DNA of 64,000 nt. Source: Streptococcus pyogenes (GTDB taxonomy: Bacteria > Bacillota > Bacilli > Lactobacillales > Streptococcaceae). A program made the position numbers and the translations under genes. Positions 1 to 10,644 of this stretch are shown here, piece after piece; within the stretch, counting starts at the first letter, position 1, and the number at the start of each line of letters is the position of its first letter. Under the pieces are notes generated by a model. That model did no database searches. It saw only the letters and a program-made list of their open reading frames with translations, and had not been told where the DNA came from. The stretch lies in assembly GCF_002055535.1 (NCBI RefSeq), contig NZ_LN831034.1:1426001-1490000 (forward strand), given 5' to 3'.

Positions 1-1374
1 ATAATCACGAAAATCAACAATCGTTACTTCTGGAATCTTAGCAAGAGGGTTTGCTCTTTGCGTTAATTGAATAAAATGATAGACACCCTTACTAGCCCTT
101 GCTCGGCTTTCAATACTTGGCGTAGCAGAGCCCATAACCACAACTGCTTGATGGTGTTTAGCTCTGAGCAGGGCAACCTCTCTGGCATGGTATCTAGGGT
201 TGCTTTCTTGTTTATAGGTTGATTCATGCTCCTCATCGATAATAATTGCACCAATCCGCTCTAGTGGGGAGAAAATAGCAGAGCGGGCACCAACCACAAC
301 CTTAGCCTGTCCTGTTTTTATCTTGCGCCACTCATCAAACTTTTCACCATCTGATAAGCCTGAATGCATAATAGCCACTTGCTTTCCGAAACGGGAAATA
401 AAACGAGAGGTCATCTGAGGAGTCAACGAAATTTCTGGCACTAAAACAATGGCTGTCTTATCCTGTTTTAAAACCGCTTCGATGATATGAAGATAAACTT
501 CTGTCTTACCCGAACCTGTAATCCCTTCAATCAAAAAAGGTTTACTCGGTTTCCCAATTTGTTCAACAATTTCAGTAACAGCTGACGCCTGCTGTTCATT
601 TAAGGTTAAAAAAGAAGATGGTTTGATCTGGTCAAAATAGGACTCACTGCGATCAATTGGACGTTCGTCAATACGAATTAAGTGATTTGTCACAAAGTAA
701 GCCACCACATCTCTAGAAAAGGCTTGATAAAGCGTTGCAAGTTTAGCTTCCTTCGTATGGGTTAGCAGATAGTCTTTTAATAATTGACGCTTTTTGGCAC
801 GACTAGAGATGGGATGTACCGCTAAGGCGTCTAAGTCGACGTGATAATATTTTTCTGTCTTTAGGTTTTTCTTGTCTTTGGCTAAATAACTAACAGTAAT
901 ATGCCCAGCTTGTATGCCCTTAAGAGCTATTTTTTCCTTCTCGCGGTCTAAGGTAGAATATAAGACAGATGGTTTTCCTTCAAAAAGAAAGTCCCTATCA
1001 GACTTTTTTAGACCTGACTCTGGCCTTAGCACTTTATCATAGTTAGAGTTAAGAAGATTAGGAATCATTGCTTTTAAGAGCGTGATTTTATAAGAAAAAA
1101 CTGTTTTTCGAAGCTGATCAGCAAGGGTCAATTGCTCTTGGTTTAGGACTGGCTCAGGATCTAAAACGGTCTGAATCAGTTTAAGAGAGCTTGAATCTTC
1201 TTGGCCAAAACCAATAATAAAGCCTTGCAACAAACGATTCCCTTTTCCAAAAGGAACATGCACACGAGAACCAAGCTGCACGAGAGAAACTAACTCTTTT
1301 GGAATACCATAAGAAAATGGCTTGTCCGTTTGCATCAATGGAATATCTACAATCACATGAGCTACTTTTTCCAT
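1..1374 (-). CDS. priA: Primosomal protein N' (replication restart helicase PriA), C-terminus cut by the window edge
   Basis: Open frame of 458 codons running off the left edge. PriA is a 3'-to-5' superfamily 2 DNA helicase that reloads the replisome at stalled forks; the full protein is about 790-800 residues, so roughly the N-terminal 58% is here. Visible motifs are Walker A GITGSGKTEVYL (coded near 500-525) and the DEEH box in AIIIDEEHE (near 210-240). The start at 1374 (MEKVAHVIVD) is preferred because AAGGAG lies just upstream; an in-frame ATG at 1395 has no such site. It follows gmk and rpoZ on the same strand, a common Firmicute order. The zinc-binding and C-terminal parts cannot be judged. 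Confidence 0.95.
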   Translation of the reverse strand, partial: MEKVAHVIVDIPLMQTDKPFSYGIPKELVSLVQLGSRVHVPFGKGNRLLQGFIIGFGQEDSSSLKLIQTVLDPEPVLNQEQLTLADQLRKTVFSYKITLLKAMIPNLLNSNYDKVLRPESGLKKSDRDFLFEGKPSVLYSTLDREKEKIALKGIQAGHITVSYLAKDKKNLKTEKYYHVDLDALAVHPISSRAKKRQLLKDYLLTHTKEAKLATLYQAFSRDVVAYFVTNHLIRIDERPIDRSESYFDQIKPSSFLTLNEQQASAVTEIVEQIGKPSKPFLIEGITGSGKTEVYLHIIEAVLKQDKTAIVLVPEISLTPQMTSRFISRFGKQVAIMHSGLSDGEKFDEWRKIKTGQAKVVVGARSAIFSPLERIGAIIIDEEHESTYKQESNPRYHAREVALLRAKHHQAVVVMGSATPSIESRARASKGVYHFIQLTQRANPLAKIPEVTIVDFRDY

Positions 1375-1414
1375 TTGCTTCTCCTTTTCTGTCATGGACA
1401 TCGTACTAAATATG

Positions 1415-1449
1415 AAAAAATCTAAGATTTCTGAAACCTTAGATTTTTT
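1415..1449 (-). terminator. Hairpin overlapping the 3' end of rpoZ
   Basis: Arms 1415-1426 and 1438-1449 pair perfectly over 12 bases (AAAAAATCTAAG with its complement), giving a U-rich tail when read on the minus strand. It covers the rpoZ stop codon and sits before priA, so it probably reduces rather than abolishes read-through into priA. Confidence 0.6.
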
Positions 1450-1756
1450 CTCCTTCTTCTTCTTTTTCTTTGGCAATTTGTTCTTTGATTTTACGTTCCT
1501 CTTCCTCTTTGGCCAAGCGTTCTGCCTCAATCTTAGCACGGACAGCTTCACGTTTAGCTGAAGGATCTGGGTGAATCACAACGTTTCCTGATTCAATTTC
1601 TTCAAGTGCCTGAAGTGTTGACTTCACTGATTTAAATTCTTGAGTTGGAGTGGCACCAGCTTCTAGTTCATGGGCACGTTTGGCTTGTAAAATCACAAGT
1701 GAATACTTGGATGGTACTTTATCTAATAAGGTATCAATGGAAGGTTTTAACATCAT
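1439..1756 (-). CDS. rpoZ: DNA-directed RNA polymerase omega subunit
   Basis: 105 residues beginning [20 protein letters not shown], with the conserved omega N-terminal helix and the KRAHELE segment that contacts the beta' subunit during core assembly. The C-terminal third (residues about 75-105) is a highly charged Glu/Lys helix typical of streptococcal omega. It lies 15 bases after gmk, so the two are probably co-transcribed. The first or the second Met could be the start; one residue is affected. Confidence 0.93.
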
Positions 1757-1771
1757 AATGCTTACTCTTTT

Positions 1772-2431
<660 letters not shown>

Positions 2432-2490
2432 TTAATAGTTTATCAAAAAGGCTAGTCTTTTTCAAGAACATTTTCAAAGGCAAGTCATAA

Positions 2491-2518
2491 AGAAAAAGAG
2501 GATAATTCCTCTTTTTCT
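2491..2518 (-). terminator. Terminator of rny
   Basis: Arms 2491-2501 (agaaaaagagg) and 2508-2518 pair over 11 bases with a 6-base loop. The hairpin overlaps the rny stop codon and separates rny from gmk. Confidence 0.55.
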
Positions 2519-4124
2519 ACTTGGCATAATCAACCGCTCTCATCTCACGAATAACAGTTACTTTAATATTTCCTGGGTAATCTAGATTGTTTTCAATTTT
2601 TTCTCTTACTTTATGCGACAAAATGACAACCTGATCATCTGAAATTTTTTCAGGTTGAACCATAATACGAATCTCACGTCCAGCTTGTAGAGCAAAACTA
2701 TTTTGTACCCCATCAAAACTTGTCGCGATTTCTTCTAAATCACGAAGACGCTTGATGTAATTCTCCATTGACTCATTACGAGCGCCTGGACGAGCCGAAC
2801 TGAGAGCGTCTGCTGCAGCTACTAGCACAGCGATCACAGAATCTGGCTCCACATCTCCGTGGTGGCTAGCAATAGTGTTGACAACAACTGGATGTTCTTT
2901 GTATTTACGTGCAAATTCCATTCCAATCTCAACGTGACTGCCTTCAACCTCACGGTCAATAGCTTTACCCATATCATGCAAGAAACCAGCACGGCGGGCA
3001 AGAGCAACATTTTCACCTAACTCACCAGCTAAAATACCAGCTAACTTACCAACCTCAACAGAGTGACGTAGGACATTTTGACCAAACGAGGTACGGAATT
3101 GCAGGCGTCCCATGATTTTAATCAAATCAGGATGAAGGTTTGGTGCACCAATCTCATAGGCTGCAGCTTCACCGTACTCACGAATACGATTATCCATTTC
3201 AAGACGATTTTTCTCAACCAATTCCTCGATACGAGCTGGATGGATGCGACCATCAGCAATCAGAGATTCCAAGGTCATACGAGCAATTTCACGTCGAATA
3301 GGATCAAATCCTGATAAGATAACAACTTCAGGAGTATCGTCAATAATAACGTCAATGCCAGTCAAGCTCTCTAAAGTACGAATATTACGGCCTTCACGTC
3401 CAATAATTCGGCCCTTCATGTTGTCGTCTGGGAGATGGACACTGGTAATAGTTTGTTCAGTCACATACTCACCAGCAAGGCGTTGCATGGCTTGCGCTAA
3501 CAAGTCCTTGGCTGTTTTAACTGTTCGGTCCTTGATGTCACGTTCGGCATCTCGAATGCGCGTCGCAATTTCATGGGTCAGTTTGTTTTCCGTCTCCATT
3601 AAAATCACTTCACGCGCTTCTGCAATCGTCATCGCAGCAACTTTTTCCAGTTCTGCTTTTTTCTCCTCTTCAAGTTTTTCCACTTGAAGTTGCCGCTCAT
3701 CAATGTGTTTAGATTTATCGGTCAGACTTTGTTCTTTACTATCTAGTACCTTTTCTTTACTTGATAGGTTTTCATCTTTACGGTCAAGAGTTAAGGAGCG
3801 CTCCGCTAAGCGTGTCTCGAGTTGTTTAAGCTCTTGTCTTTCAGACTTAAATTCTTGTTCAATCTCTTCACGATATTTTCTTGCCTCTTCTTTTGCTTCT
3901 AAAAGTAATTCTTTACGATTTGCTTTACTTTCACGTTTAGCTGTTTTTTTGATGTGTTCAGCATCTACTTCTGCTTTGCCACGAATATCAACAGCTTCTT
4001 GTTCAGCGTTTAAAAGAGTCAACTCTGCAGCTTCCTTCGCAGACTTGAGTCTAATCGAAATAAGTGCATAACCTAATATTAAACCAATGAGGGCAGAAAC
4101 AATTAATAAAATAATATTAACCAT
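2517..4124 (-). CDS. rny: Ribonuclease Y (membrane-anchored endoribonuclease, CvfA)
   Basis: 535 residues, the usual RNase Y size. Order of parts: an N-terminal membrane helix (residues about 3-22), a long charged coiled coil (about 25-200), a KH RNA-binding domain with [15 protein letters not shown] (about 225-245), and an HD metal-dependent phosphohydrolase domain with [12 protein letters not shown]. RNase Y starts bulk mRNA decay at the inner face of the membrane in Gram-positive bacteria; the GAS orthologue CvfA is known to affect virulence-gene expression (recalled, not shown here). It stands alone, with its own terminator. Confidence 0.96.
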   Translation of the reverse strand: MVNIILLIVSALIGLILGYALISIRLKSAKEAAELTLLNAEQEAVDIRGKAEVDAEHIKKTAKRESKANRKELLLEAKEEARKYREEIEQEFKSERQELKQLETRLAERSLTLDRKDENLSSKEKVLDSKEQSLTDKSKHIDERQLQVEKLEEEKKAELEKVAAMTIAEAREVILMETENKLTHEIATRIRDAERDIKDRTVKTAKDLLAQAMQRLAGEYVTEQTITSVHLPDDNMKGRIIGREGRNIRTLESLTGIDVIIDDTPEVVILSGFDPIRREIARMTLESLIADGRIHPARIEELVEKNRLEMDNRIREYGEAAAYEIGAPNLHPDLIKIMGRLQFRTSFGQNVLRHSVEVGKLAGILAGELGENVALARRAGFLHDMGKAIDREVEGSHVEIGMEFARKYKEHPVVVNTIASHHGDVEPDSVIAVLVAAADALSSARPGARNESMENYIKRLRDLEEIATSFDGVQNSFALQAGREIRIMVQPEKISDDQVVILSHKVREKIENNLDYPGNIKVTVIREMRAVDYAK

Positions 4125-4253
4125 GTTTGTACCTCAATATATTCTAGATTTCATTAATAGAAAGCCATCTCTTAGTTTATCATAAATTGAGCGTTTACAC
4201 AATTCCAATTCATTTTTAAAAAAATTAACATTTGGGCCAAGTGGTTGAGAACC

Positions 4254-5150
4254 CTACTTAAAAAAAGACTGTAGCAAGTCGTCCATGATGTAGGCTTCTA
4301 TTTCAGAATAACTTTTTTTCCGGAGGCGTGTTAAGACAACACGCCAAGAAATGGGACGTTCCATTGGAATACACTTAATGTCCTTTAATTGGTATAATTC
4401 TGTAATAGGTTTGGGACAAATAGTTAAGACGTTGTGATTAATCTTGGTAGAATTAAGCATAAAATCCCAGGAAGAGGACGTCAAAATAATATTAGGTCTG
4501 ACTTGGTGACGCTCGCAAGCTTCAAGCACTAAATGGTGAACCATGAAACTAGGATCAAATAGGGCAAGTTGTTCATCTGTTAAATCTTCCCACTGAATAA
4601 CTTTTTTGGAAGCTAAACGATGGCGTGGAGACAGGCATACAGATAATTCTGATCTCTGGATTTCATAAGTCTCAACCAAATTATCAGCGATGCCTGTTGG
4701 GGATAACAAGACTGCGACGTCAACATTTCCCACGAGTAGTTCATTTTTTAGTTGGTAAGCACCAATCTCCTTAACATTGAATTGAATCCCCGGATTTTCT
4801 AAAATCAGTTTTGGCATTACTTCTGAGAAAACAACTGATAAAATAAGAGGAGGAATACCAATATTGATACTTCCCTTTAACCCTTTACTGTGATCATGCA
4901 ATTTCAAAAACATGTCATCATAGAGACTGAGAACCTTTTGAGCGTCCTTATAATAATTATCACCAAGATAGGTTAACCCAATAATACGACCTCTTTTTCG
5001 TTTGAAGAGCTTAACATTTTCTCTTTTTTCAAAATCATTGATCATCATGCTAAGTGTCGGCTGCGACACATACAACAGTTCCGCCGCCTGGCTCAAGTTA
5101 AAATGATTTTCAACGATTGCGATAAAATAACGAATTTGTTTAATATCCAA
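4254..5150 (-). CDS. LysR-family transcriptional regulator, divergent from the ketone-body operon
   Basis: 298 residues from a TTG start at 5150, chosen because AAGGAG (5159-5164) sits 8 bases upstream; an earlier in-frame TTG at 5174 has no ribosome site. The N-terminal winged helix DIKQIRYFIAIVENHFNLSQ ends in SQPTLSMMINDFEK, classic LysR. The C-terminal part is the usual two-lobed effector domain. It is divergent from the thiolase operon with about 200 bases between, the standard arrangement for a LysR activator and its target. The effector is unknown; a short acyl-CoA or hydroxybutyrate would be a reasonable guess from context. Confidence 0.88.
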   Translation of the reverse strand: MDIKQIRYFIAIVENHFNLSQAAELLYVSQPTLSMMINDFEKRENVKLFKRKRGRIIGLTYLGDNYYKDAQKVLSLYDDMFLKLHDHSKGLKGSINIGIPPLILSVVFSEVMPKLILENPGIQFNVKEIGAYQLKNELLVGNVDVAVLLSPTGIADNLVETYEIQRSELSVCLSPRHRLASKKVIQWEDLTDEQLALFDPSFMVHHLVLEACERHQVRPNIILTSSSWDFMLNSTKINHNVLTICPKPITELYQLKDIKCIPMERPISWRVVLTRLRKKSYSEIEAYIMDDLLQSFFK

Positions 5151-5282
5151 ATAGGATTCTCCTTGTCTTATCAATTGCTTTTTCCGGTATAATTACCTAT
5201 ATTATGACACAAGTAGATGTTAAATGCTATTGCCAACTCTATCAAAAAAATTTATATGCTTATAAAAATTCTATATTTTTAT

Positions 5283-5327
5283 TTTTAGCGTTTTCTTGTT
5301 ATCTTAGAGACATGGAAAGCGCTTTTC
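5283..5327 (+). promoter_or_regulatory. Two cre-like CcpA sites flanking a candidate promoter of the ato/bdh operon
   Basis: Compared with the cre consensus TGWAARCGYTWNCW, 5283-5296 (TTTTAGCGTTTTCT) matches 12 of 14 and 5314-5327 (GGAAAGCGCTTTTC, strongly palindromic) matches 11 of 14. Between them an extended -10, TG-T-TATCTT (5297-5305), would start transcription near 5312. Both sites therefore sit where bound CcpA would block initiation. The -35 is poor, which fits a need for the divergent LysR activator. Another promoter-like pair (TTGCCA 5231-5236, TATATG 5254-5259) is also possible. Confidence 0.55.
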
Positions 5328-5351
5328 TAAAACTGAAAGGATGTTTATTTT

Positions 5352-6539
5352 ATGAAAAACATAGTTATCGTTGAAGCTTTACGAACTCCTATCGGAGCTT
5401 TTGGAGGCTCCTTTAAAAGTGTCTCTGCTGTTGAACTTGGAACAACTGTACTGAAAAAAATCCTTGATAAAACGCAAGTAAAGCCTGAAATGGTTGATGA
5501 AGTCATCCTAGGAAACGTCCTTCATGCAGGCCTAGGACAAAATGTGGCAAGACAAGTTGCAGTCCACTCAGGAATTCCTGAAGATAAAACAGCTTTCACA
5601 TTAGATATGGTTTGCGGTTCTGGACTTAAAGCAATCCAATTAGCTGCGCAAAGCATCATGCTTGGTGACGCTGATATCGTTATTGCTGGTGGTGTCGAAA
5701 ACATGTCACAAGCAGCCTATGTATCAACTCAGCACCGTTTTGGACAGCGACTTGGTAATAGTCAATTGATTGATACTCTTGTTCATGATGGCTTAACAGA
5801 TGCTTTTAACAATTACCACATGGGTATTACTGCTGAAAACGTTGCTCAGAAATATGGCATCTCAAGAGAAGAGCAAGATCAATTTGCTTTAGAAAGCCAA
5901 GAAAAAGCTGCTAAAGCATTAGAAAATCATCGTTTTGCTGACGAAATTGTCCCTGTCTCTGTGCCTCAACGACGCAAAGACCCTTTAATTGTTACAACAG
6001 ATGAATACCCAAAAGTTGATACAAGCCTTGAAAAATTACAGCAATTACGTCCTGCTTTCCTCCCTAAAGAAGGAACCGTTACTGCTGGGAATGCCTCAGG
6101 AATAAACGATGGTGCAGCCTTATTGATGTTAATGACTGAAGAAAAAGCTCTTGAATTAGGGTTAACACCTTTAGTCACTATTGAAAGCTATGCTAGTGCA
6201 GGTGTTGCACCTGAACTGATGGGAACTGGACCAATTCCTGCCACTCAAAAAGCCCTTAAGAAAGCTGGATTAACAATTTCTGATTTGGACTTAGTGGAGT
6301 CCAATGAAGCATTTGCAGCACAGTCCTTGGCGGTTTTAAAAGATTTAAAGTTAAACCCAGAAATCGTGAATGTTAATGGAGGAGCCATCGCTTTAGGTCA
6401 TCCTATTGGTGCCAGTGGCGCTCGCATTCTAGTCACATTAATCCACGAAATGAAAAAACGCCAAGTAACCAGAGGACTAGCAACACTTTGCATTGGTGGA
6501 GGACAAGGAACTGCTGTTATCGTGAAAAACAATACTTAG
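5352..6539 (+). CDS. atoB: Acetyl-CoA C-acetyltransferase (thiolase II)
   Basis: 395 residues, normal for a biosynthetic/degradative thiolase. Catalytic residues are all visible: nucleophile Cys88 in [12 protein letters not shown], His in [17 protein letters not shown] near residue 350, and the second Cys in [12 protein letters not shown] near 380. The enzyme cleaves acetoacetyl-CoA with CoA to two acetyl-CoA, or runs in reverse. As the first gene of an operon with a CoA-transferase and 3-hydroxybutyrate dehydrogenase, the degradative direction is likely. Ribosome site GAAAGGA lies about 10 bases before the start. Confidence 0.92.
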   Translation: MKNIVIVEALRTPIGAFGGSFKSVSAVELGTTVLKKILDKTQVKPEMVDEVILGNVLHAGLGQNVARQVAVHSGIPEDKTAFTLDMVCGSGLKAIQLAAQSIMLGDADIVIAGGVENMSQAAYVSTQHRFGQRLGNSQLIDTLVHDGLTDAFNNYHMGITAENVAQKYGISREEQDQFALESQEKAAKALENHRFADEIVPVSVPQRRKDPLIVTTDEYPKVDTSLEKLQQLRPAFLPKEGTVTAGNASGINDGAALLMLMTEEKALELGLTPLVTIESYASAGVAPELMGTGPIPATQKALKKAGLTISDLDLVESNEAFAAQSLAVLKDLKLNPEIVNVNGGAIALGHPIGASGARILVTLIHEMKKRQVTRGLATLCIGGGQGTAVIVKNNT

Positions 6540-6562
6540 TCTCGTGAAAGTTGGTAGAAAAA

Positions 6563-7213
6563 ATGTGTAAAGAAATCACAATAAAAGAAGCGGTAGCTCA
6601 CGTTAAAGATGGTGATACCATTATGGTTGGTGGCTTCATGACAAATGGCACACCAGAAAAATTAATTGATGCACTTGTGGAAAAAGGTGTCAAAGACCTC
6701 ACTTTAATCTGTAACGATGCCGGTTTTCCTGACAAAGGCGTTGGTAAGATGGTTGCCAATAAACAGTTTTCAACTATTATTGCATCACATATCGGTCTCA
6801 ACCGTGAAGCAGGCCGACAAATGACTGAGGGCGAGACTGTAATTGATCTTGTACCTCAGGGAACATTAGCTGAGCGCATCCGCAGTGGCGGTTTTGGGCT
6901 AGGCGGTTTCTTAACACCTACTGGAATAGGAACCGAAGTTGCCAAAGGAAAAGAAGTCATTACTATTGACGGCAAAGACTACCTTCTTGAAAAACCTTTG
7001 AAAGCTGATGTCGCACTTATTTTTGCTAACAAGGCAGATAAAAATGGCAATTTGCAATACGCAGGTTCTGAAAATAACTTTAATCATGTGATGGCTGCTA
7101 ATGCGAAAACCACCATTGTTGAAGCAAGAGAAATTGTTGACGTGGGGCAAATGGATCCTAATTTTGTCCATACTCCTGGCATTTTTGTTAACTACTTAGT
7201 GAAAGGAGCCTAA
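6563..7213 (+). CDS. atoD: Acetoacetate/butyrate:acetate CoA-transferase, alpha subunit
   Basis: 216 residues from the ATG at 6563 (MCKEITIKEA); an in-frame TTG at 6551 would add four residues. The family I CoA-transferase alpha signature is present: DGDTIMVGGFMTNGTPEKLI near the N-terminus and the GGFGLGGFLTPTGIGT loop. With AtoA it would move CoA from acetyl-CoA or succinyl-CoA to acetoacetate. It ends with an AAGGAG that serves as the ribosome site of the next gene, one base downstream, so translation is coupled. Confidence 0.9.
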   Translation: MCKEITIKEAVAHVKDGDTIMVGGFMTNGTPEKLIDALVEKGVKDLTLICNDAGFPDKGVGKMVANKQFSTIIASHIGLNREAGRQMTEGETVIDLVPQGTLAERIRSGGFGLGGFLTPTGIGTEVAKGKEVITIDGKDYLLEKPLKADVALIFANKADKNGNLQYAGSENNFNHVMAANAKTTIVEAREIVDVGQMDPNFVHTPGIFVNYLVKGA

Positions 7214-7214
7214 C

Positions 7215-7874
7215 ATGGGAACATCAACTACTGTTCTTTCAAAAGAAGAGATTCAAACACGTATTGCTAAGCGCGTTGCACAAGAATTAGAACACAATAC
7301 ACTGGTCAACTTAGGCATAGGTTTGCCAACAAAAGTAGCCAACTATATTCCTGAAGGTGTAACCATTACCCTGCAGTCCGAAAATGGTTTTGTCGGTCTC
7401 ACTGGATTAACAGATGATCACTACGATCCTACTATTGTTAATGCTGGTGGGCAACCTGTTAGTATTGCTCCTGGAGGGGCTTTCTTCGATAGCTCAACTT
7501 CCTTTGGTATTATTCGAGGCGGCCATGTGGCCGCAACCGTCTTAGGTGCCTTACAAGTTGATAAAGAAGCTAGCATTGCTAATTACCTGATTCCTGGAAA
7601 AATGGTTCCTGGGATGGGAGGGGCCATGGACTTATTGGTAGGTGCTAAAAAAGTCATTGTTGCAATGGAGCATACCAATAAAGGCAAAGCAAAAATTTTA
7701 GACAAATGCACCCTTCCTCTGACTGCTCAAAATGTTGTTAACCTAATCATTACTGAAATGGGAGTCTTTGAATATCAAGATGAAGGTCTATGCGCCCTTG
7801 AAATTAACCCAGATTACACCTTTGAAGACGTGCAAAACGTTACCGAAGTTACCCTAATTGATAAAACAAACTAA
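7215..7874 (+). CDS. atoA: Acetoacetate/butyrate:acetate CoA-transferase, beta subunit
   Basis: 219 residues. The catalytic glutamate that forms the glutamyl-CoA thioester is Glu56 in LQSENGFVGL, and the GLPTKVANYIPEG and GGAFFDSSTSFGIIRGGH segments are typical of the beta subunit. It pairs with the preceding alpha subunit with almost no gap. Substrate choice (acetoacetate, butyrate or another short acid) cannot be read from sequence alone; the following dehydrogenase points to acetoacetate. Confidence 0.9.
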   Translation: MGTSTTVLSKEEIQTRIAKRVAQELEHNTLVNLGIGLPTKVANYIPEGVTITLQSENGFVGLTGLTDDHYDPTIVNAGGQPVSIAPGGAFFDSSTSFGIIRGGHVAATVLGALQVDKEASIANYLIPGKMVPGMGGAMDLLVGAKKVIVAMEHTNKGKAKILDKCTLPLTAQNVVNLIITEMGVFEYQDEGLCALEINPDYTFEDVQNVTEVTLIDKTN

Positions 7875-7906
7875 AGACTAACCAAAAGAAAGACGAGGAT
7901 AGTATC

Positions 7907-8686
7907 ATGACACATACTAAAGAAGTTGCATTTATCACTGGTGCTGCAAGCGGAATTGGAAAACAAATCGGGGAAACCTTATTAAAAGAAGGTAAAACGG
8001 TTGTTTTTTCCGACATTAATCAAGAAAAACTGGATCAGGTTGTTGCTGACTATACTAAAGAAGGCTATGACGCTTTTAGTGTTGTGTGCGATGTCACCAA
8101 AGAAGAAGCCATCAATGCTGCTATTGATACGGTTGTTGAAAAATATGGTCGTATTGATATTTTGGTTAACAACGCAGGTCTTCAACATGTTGCCATGATT
8201 GAAGATTTTCCAACTGAAAAATTTGAATTCATGATTAAAATCATGTTGACAGCACCATTTATTGCCATTAAACGTGCTTTTCCTACAATGAAAGCTCAAA
8301 AACACGGTCGTATTATTAATATGGCTTCTATCAATGGTGTCATTGGTTTTGCTGGCAAATCCGCCTACAATTCAGCTAAGCACGGCTTGATCGGTCTGAC
8401 CAAAGTAACTGCCTTAGAAGCTGCTGATTCAGGCATTACGGTCAATGCCATTTGTCCTGGATATGTTGACACACCACTGGTTCGTGGCCAGTTTGAAGAC
8501 CTTTCCAAAACAAGAGGTATTCCCCTTGAAAATGTTCTTGAAGAAGTGCTATACCCACTTGTTCCTCAAAAACGCCTCATTGACGTTCAAGAAATTGCAG
8601 ACTATGTGTCTTTCCTTGCCAGTGATAAGGCAAAAGGTGTTACAGGTCAAGCCTGTATCTTAGACGGTGGCTACACTGCTCAATAA
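7907..8686 (+). CDS. bdhA: 3-hydroxybutyrate dehydrogenase, short-chain dehydrogenase family
   Basis: 259 residues, the usual classical SDR size. The NAD-binding motif TGAASGIGK is at residues 11-19, NNAG follows the fourth strand, and the catalytic Ser-Tyr-Lys set appears as ASINGV... and YNSAKHG. The C-terminal VTGQACILDGGYTAQ closely resembles bacterial D-3-hydroxybutyrate dehydrogenases, which oxidise D-3-hydroxybutyrate to acetoacetate with NAD. Position between the CoA-transferase and a permease supports this role. A generic SDR of another specificity is the main alternative. Confidence 0.85.
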   Translation: MTHTKEVAFITGAASGIGKQIGETLLKEGKTVVFSDINQEKLDQVVADYTKEGYDAFSVVCDVTKEEAINAAIDTVVEKYGRIDILVNNAGLQHVAMIEDFPTEKFEFMIKIMLTAPFIAIKRAFPTMKAQKHGRIINMASINGVIGFAGKSAYNSAKHGLIGLTKVTALEAADSGITVNAICPGYVDTPLVRGQFEDLSKTRGIPLENVLEEVLYPLVPQKRLIDVQEIADYVSFLASDKAKGVTGQACILDGGYTAQ

Positions 8687-8756
8687 ATTTGGAGAGATAA
8701 AGAGGCTGTATCTTGTGATCTGTCTCTTTATTTTCTAATAAGGAGGTCATAAAACT

Positions 8757-10088
8757 ATGGAAATTATTGGTTCTCTGGGGGTCTTGGTAGGTGTTATTGT
8801 TATTATTTACCTGTATGTCAAAGAAGTTAACATTATCATCGCTGCGCCTCTTGCTACCAGCTTGGTCATTTTGTTTAATCAAATGGATCCAACCACAACC
8901 TTACTTGGAAAAGAACCCAACCAATTTATGGGGGCACTCTCCACTTATATTCTCAATTATTTTGCTATCTTTTTATTAGGTTCTATCTTAGCCAAATTAA
9001 TGGAAACAAGCGGTGCAACCACTTCTATTGCAGATTATATTTTAAAAAAAGTTGGTCATGATAGTCCTTATAAAGTACTCGTTGCTATTTTTCTGATCAG
9101 TGCTATATTAACTTATGGGGGAATCAGCCTCTTTGTTGTCATGTTTGCTGTCTTGCCGCTTGCACGAAGCCTATTCAAAAAAATGGACTTGGCTTGGAAC
9201 TTAATTCAAGTTCCTCTTTGGCTCGGTATTGCAACTTTTACCATGACGATTTTACCCGGAACACCTGCCATTCAAAATGTTATTCCTATTCAATACTTGG
9301 ACACCTCACTAACTGCTGCCGCCATTCCGAGTATCGTTGGCTCAATTGGCTGCGTGGCTTTTGGGCTCTTTTATATGAAATATTGTCTAGCAAAAAGTAT
9401 GGCAAGGGGTGAAACTTATGCCACTTATGCTTTTGACAATGAGATACAAGTGAAAACAAAAAATCTCCCACATTTCCTTGCCAGTATCTTACCTTTATTG
9501 TTGCTCATTATTATCGCCCTAACCGGTAGCCTTTTCGGAAACGATTTTTTTAAGAAGAACATTATTTTCATAGCACTTTTAGCTGTCATTCTCACCGCAA
9601 GCTGGCTCTTTAGACAGTTTATTCCTAATAAGATTGCTGTCTTTAATTTAGGAGCTAGCAGCTCTATTGCACCTATTTTTGCGACAGCATCTGCAGTTGC
9701 CTTCGGAGCCGTTGTGATGATTGTCCCAGGTTTCACATTCTTCTCAGATCTCATTTTGAATATTCCCGGTAATCCTCTTATTAGTTTAGCCGTGTTGACT
9801 TCCTCTATGTCAGCTATTACCGGCTCTTCTTCCGGTGCTCTAGGAATTGTCATGCCTAACTTTGCCCAGTATTATTTAGATCAAGGCCTTAATCCCGAAA
9901 TGATTCACCGTGTTGCCACTATTGCTTCTAATATCTTTACCATTGTGCCCCAAAGTGGTGTCTTTCTCACCTTCTTAGCATTGACAGGACTTAACCACAA
10001 AAATGCTTTTAAAGAAACCTTTATTACTGTTTCTGTAAGTACTTTTATCGCACAGGTCATTGTGATAGCCTTTGATCTGTTTTCTTAG
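8757..10088 (+). CDS. GntP-family permease, probable 3-hydroxybutyrate (short hydroxy-acid) transporter
   Basis: 443 residues with about 12 hydrophobic segments. [20 protein letters not shown] and the [14 protein letters not shown] loop are typical of GntP-family permeases annotated for D-beta-hydroxybutyrate or gluconate. It is the last gene of the operon and is separated from bdhA by 70 bases containing a weak hairpin (roughly 8699-8731) followed by a very strong ribosome site, AAGGAGGT. The hairpin could tune expression of the transporter relative to the enzymes. Substrate is inferred from the neighbouring enzymes. Confidence 0.8.
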
Positions 10089-10126
10089 CCTTTTCTCCTC
10101 CACAAGTAGCCACTTTCTCACTATTT

Positions 10127-10156
10127 GTGTTATGATAAAGTGTAAAACAAAGGAGA
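10127..10156 (+). promoter_or_regulatory. Extended -10 promoter and ribosome site of luxS
   Basis: TG at 10128-10129 followed after one base by TATGAT (10131-10136) forms an extended -10. The -35 is weak (TAGCCA at 10107-10112). The start of transcription would be near 10143, leaving a leader of about 20 bases with AAAGGAGA at 10150-10156. Confidence 0.5.
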
Positions 10157-10161
10157 TTGAA

Positions 10162-10644
10162 ATGACAAAAGAAGTTATCGTCGAAAGTTTTGAGCTAGAT
10201 CATACTATTGTAAAGGCCCCTTATGTTCGTCTTATTTCTGAAGAATTTGGACCCAAGGGCGATCGTATTACAAATTTTGATGTTCGCCTAGTGCAGCCTA
10301 ACCAAAATTCTATTGAAACAGCCGGTTTGCATACCATTGAACACTTACTTGCCAAGCTCATCCGCCAACGCATTGATGGGATGATTGATTGCTCTCCTTT
10401 TGGCTGTCGAACAGGTTTTCACCTTATCATGTGGGGAAAACACAGTTCTACTGATATTGCCAAGGTGATTAAATCCAGCCTAGAAGAAATTGCAACTGGG
10501 ATTACTTGGGAAGATGTTCCTGGAACAACTCTTGAATCCTGTGGGAACTATAAGGATCATAGCCTCTTTGCCGCCAAAGAATGGGCTCAATTGATTATTG
10601 ATCAAGGGATTTCAGACGATCCTTTTAGTCGCCATGTCATCTGA
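10162..10644 (+). CDS. luxS: S-ribosylhomocysteine lyase (LuxS, autoinducer-2 synthase)
   Basis: 160 residues. LuxS cleaves S-ribosylhomocysteine to homocysteine and DPD, the precursor of AI-2, as part of the activated methyl cycle. The metal-binding HTIEH (His57, His61) and Cys127 in ESCGNY are present, as is catalytic Cys82 in [10 protein letters not shown]. The frame is open further upstream, but the ATG at 10162 has AAAGGAG 6-8 bases before it and gives the family length. It has its own promoter and so is not simply part of the preceding operon. Confidence 0.97.

Noticed and set aside
3244..4071. Two long plus-strand frames opposite rny
   Set aside because: Ser/Arg-rich translations typical of the antisense of a highly charged coiled-coil gene; no ribosome sites.
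9425..9853. 142-codon minus-strand frame inside the permease gene
   Set aside because: No ribosome site, and it lies opposite a clear membrane transporter gene with conserved motifs.
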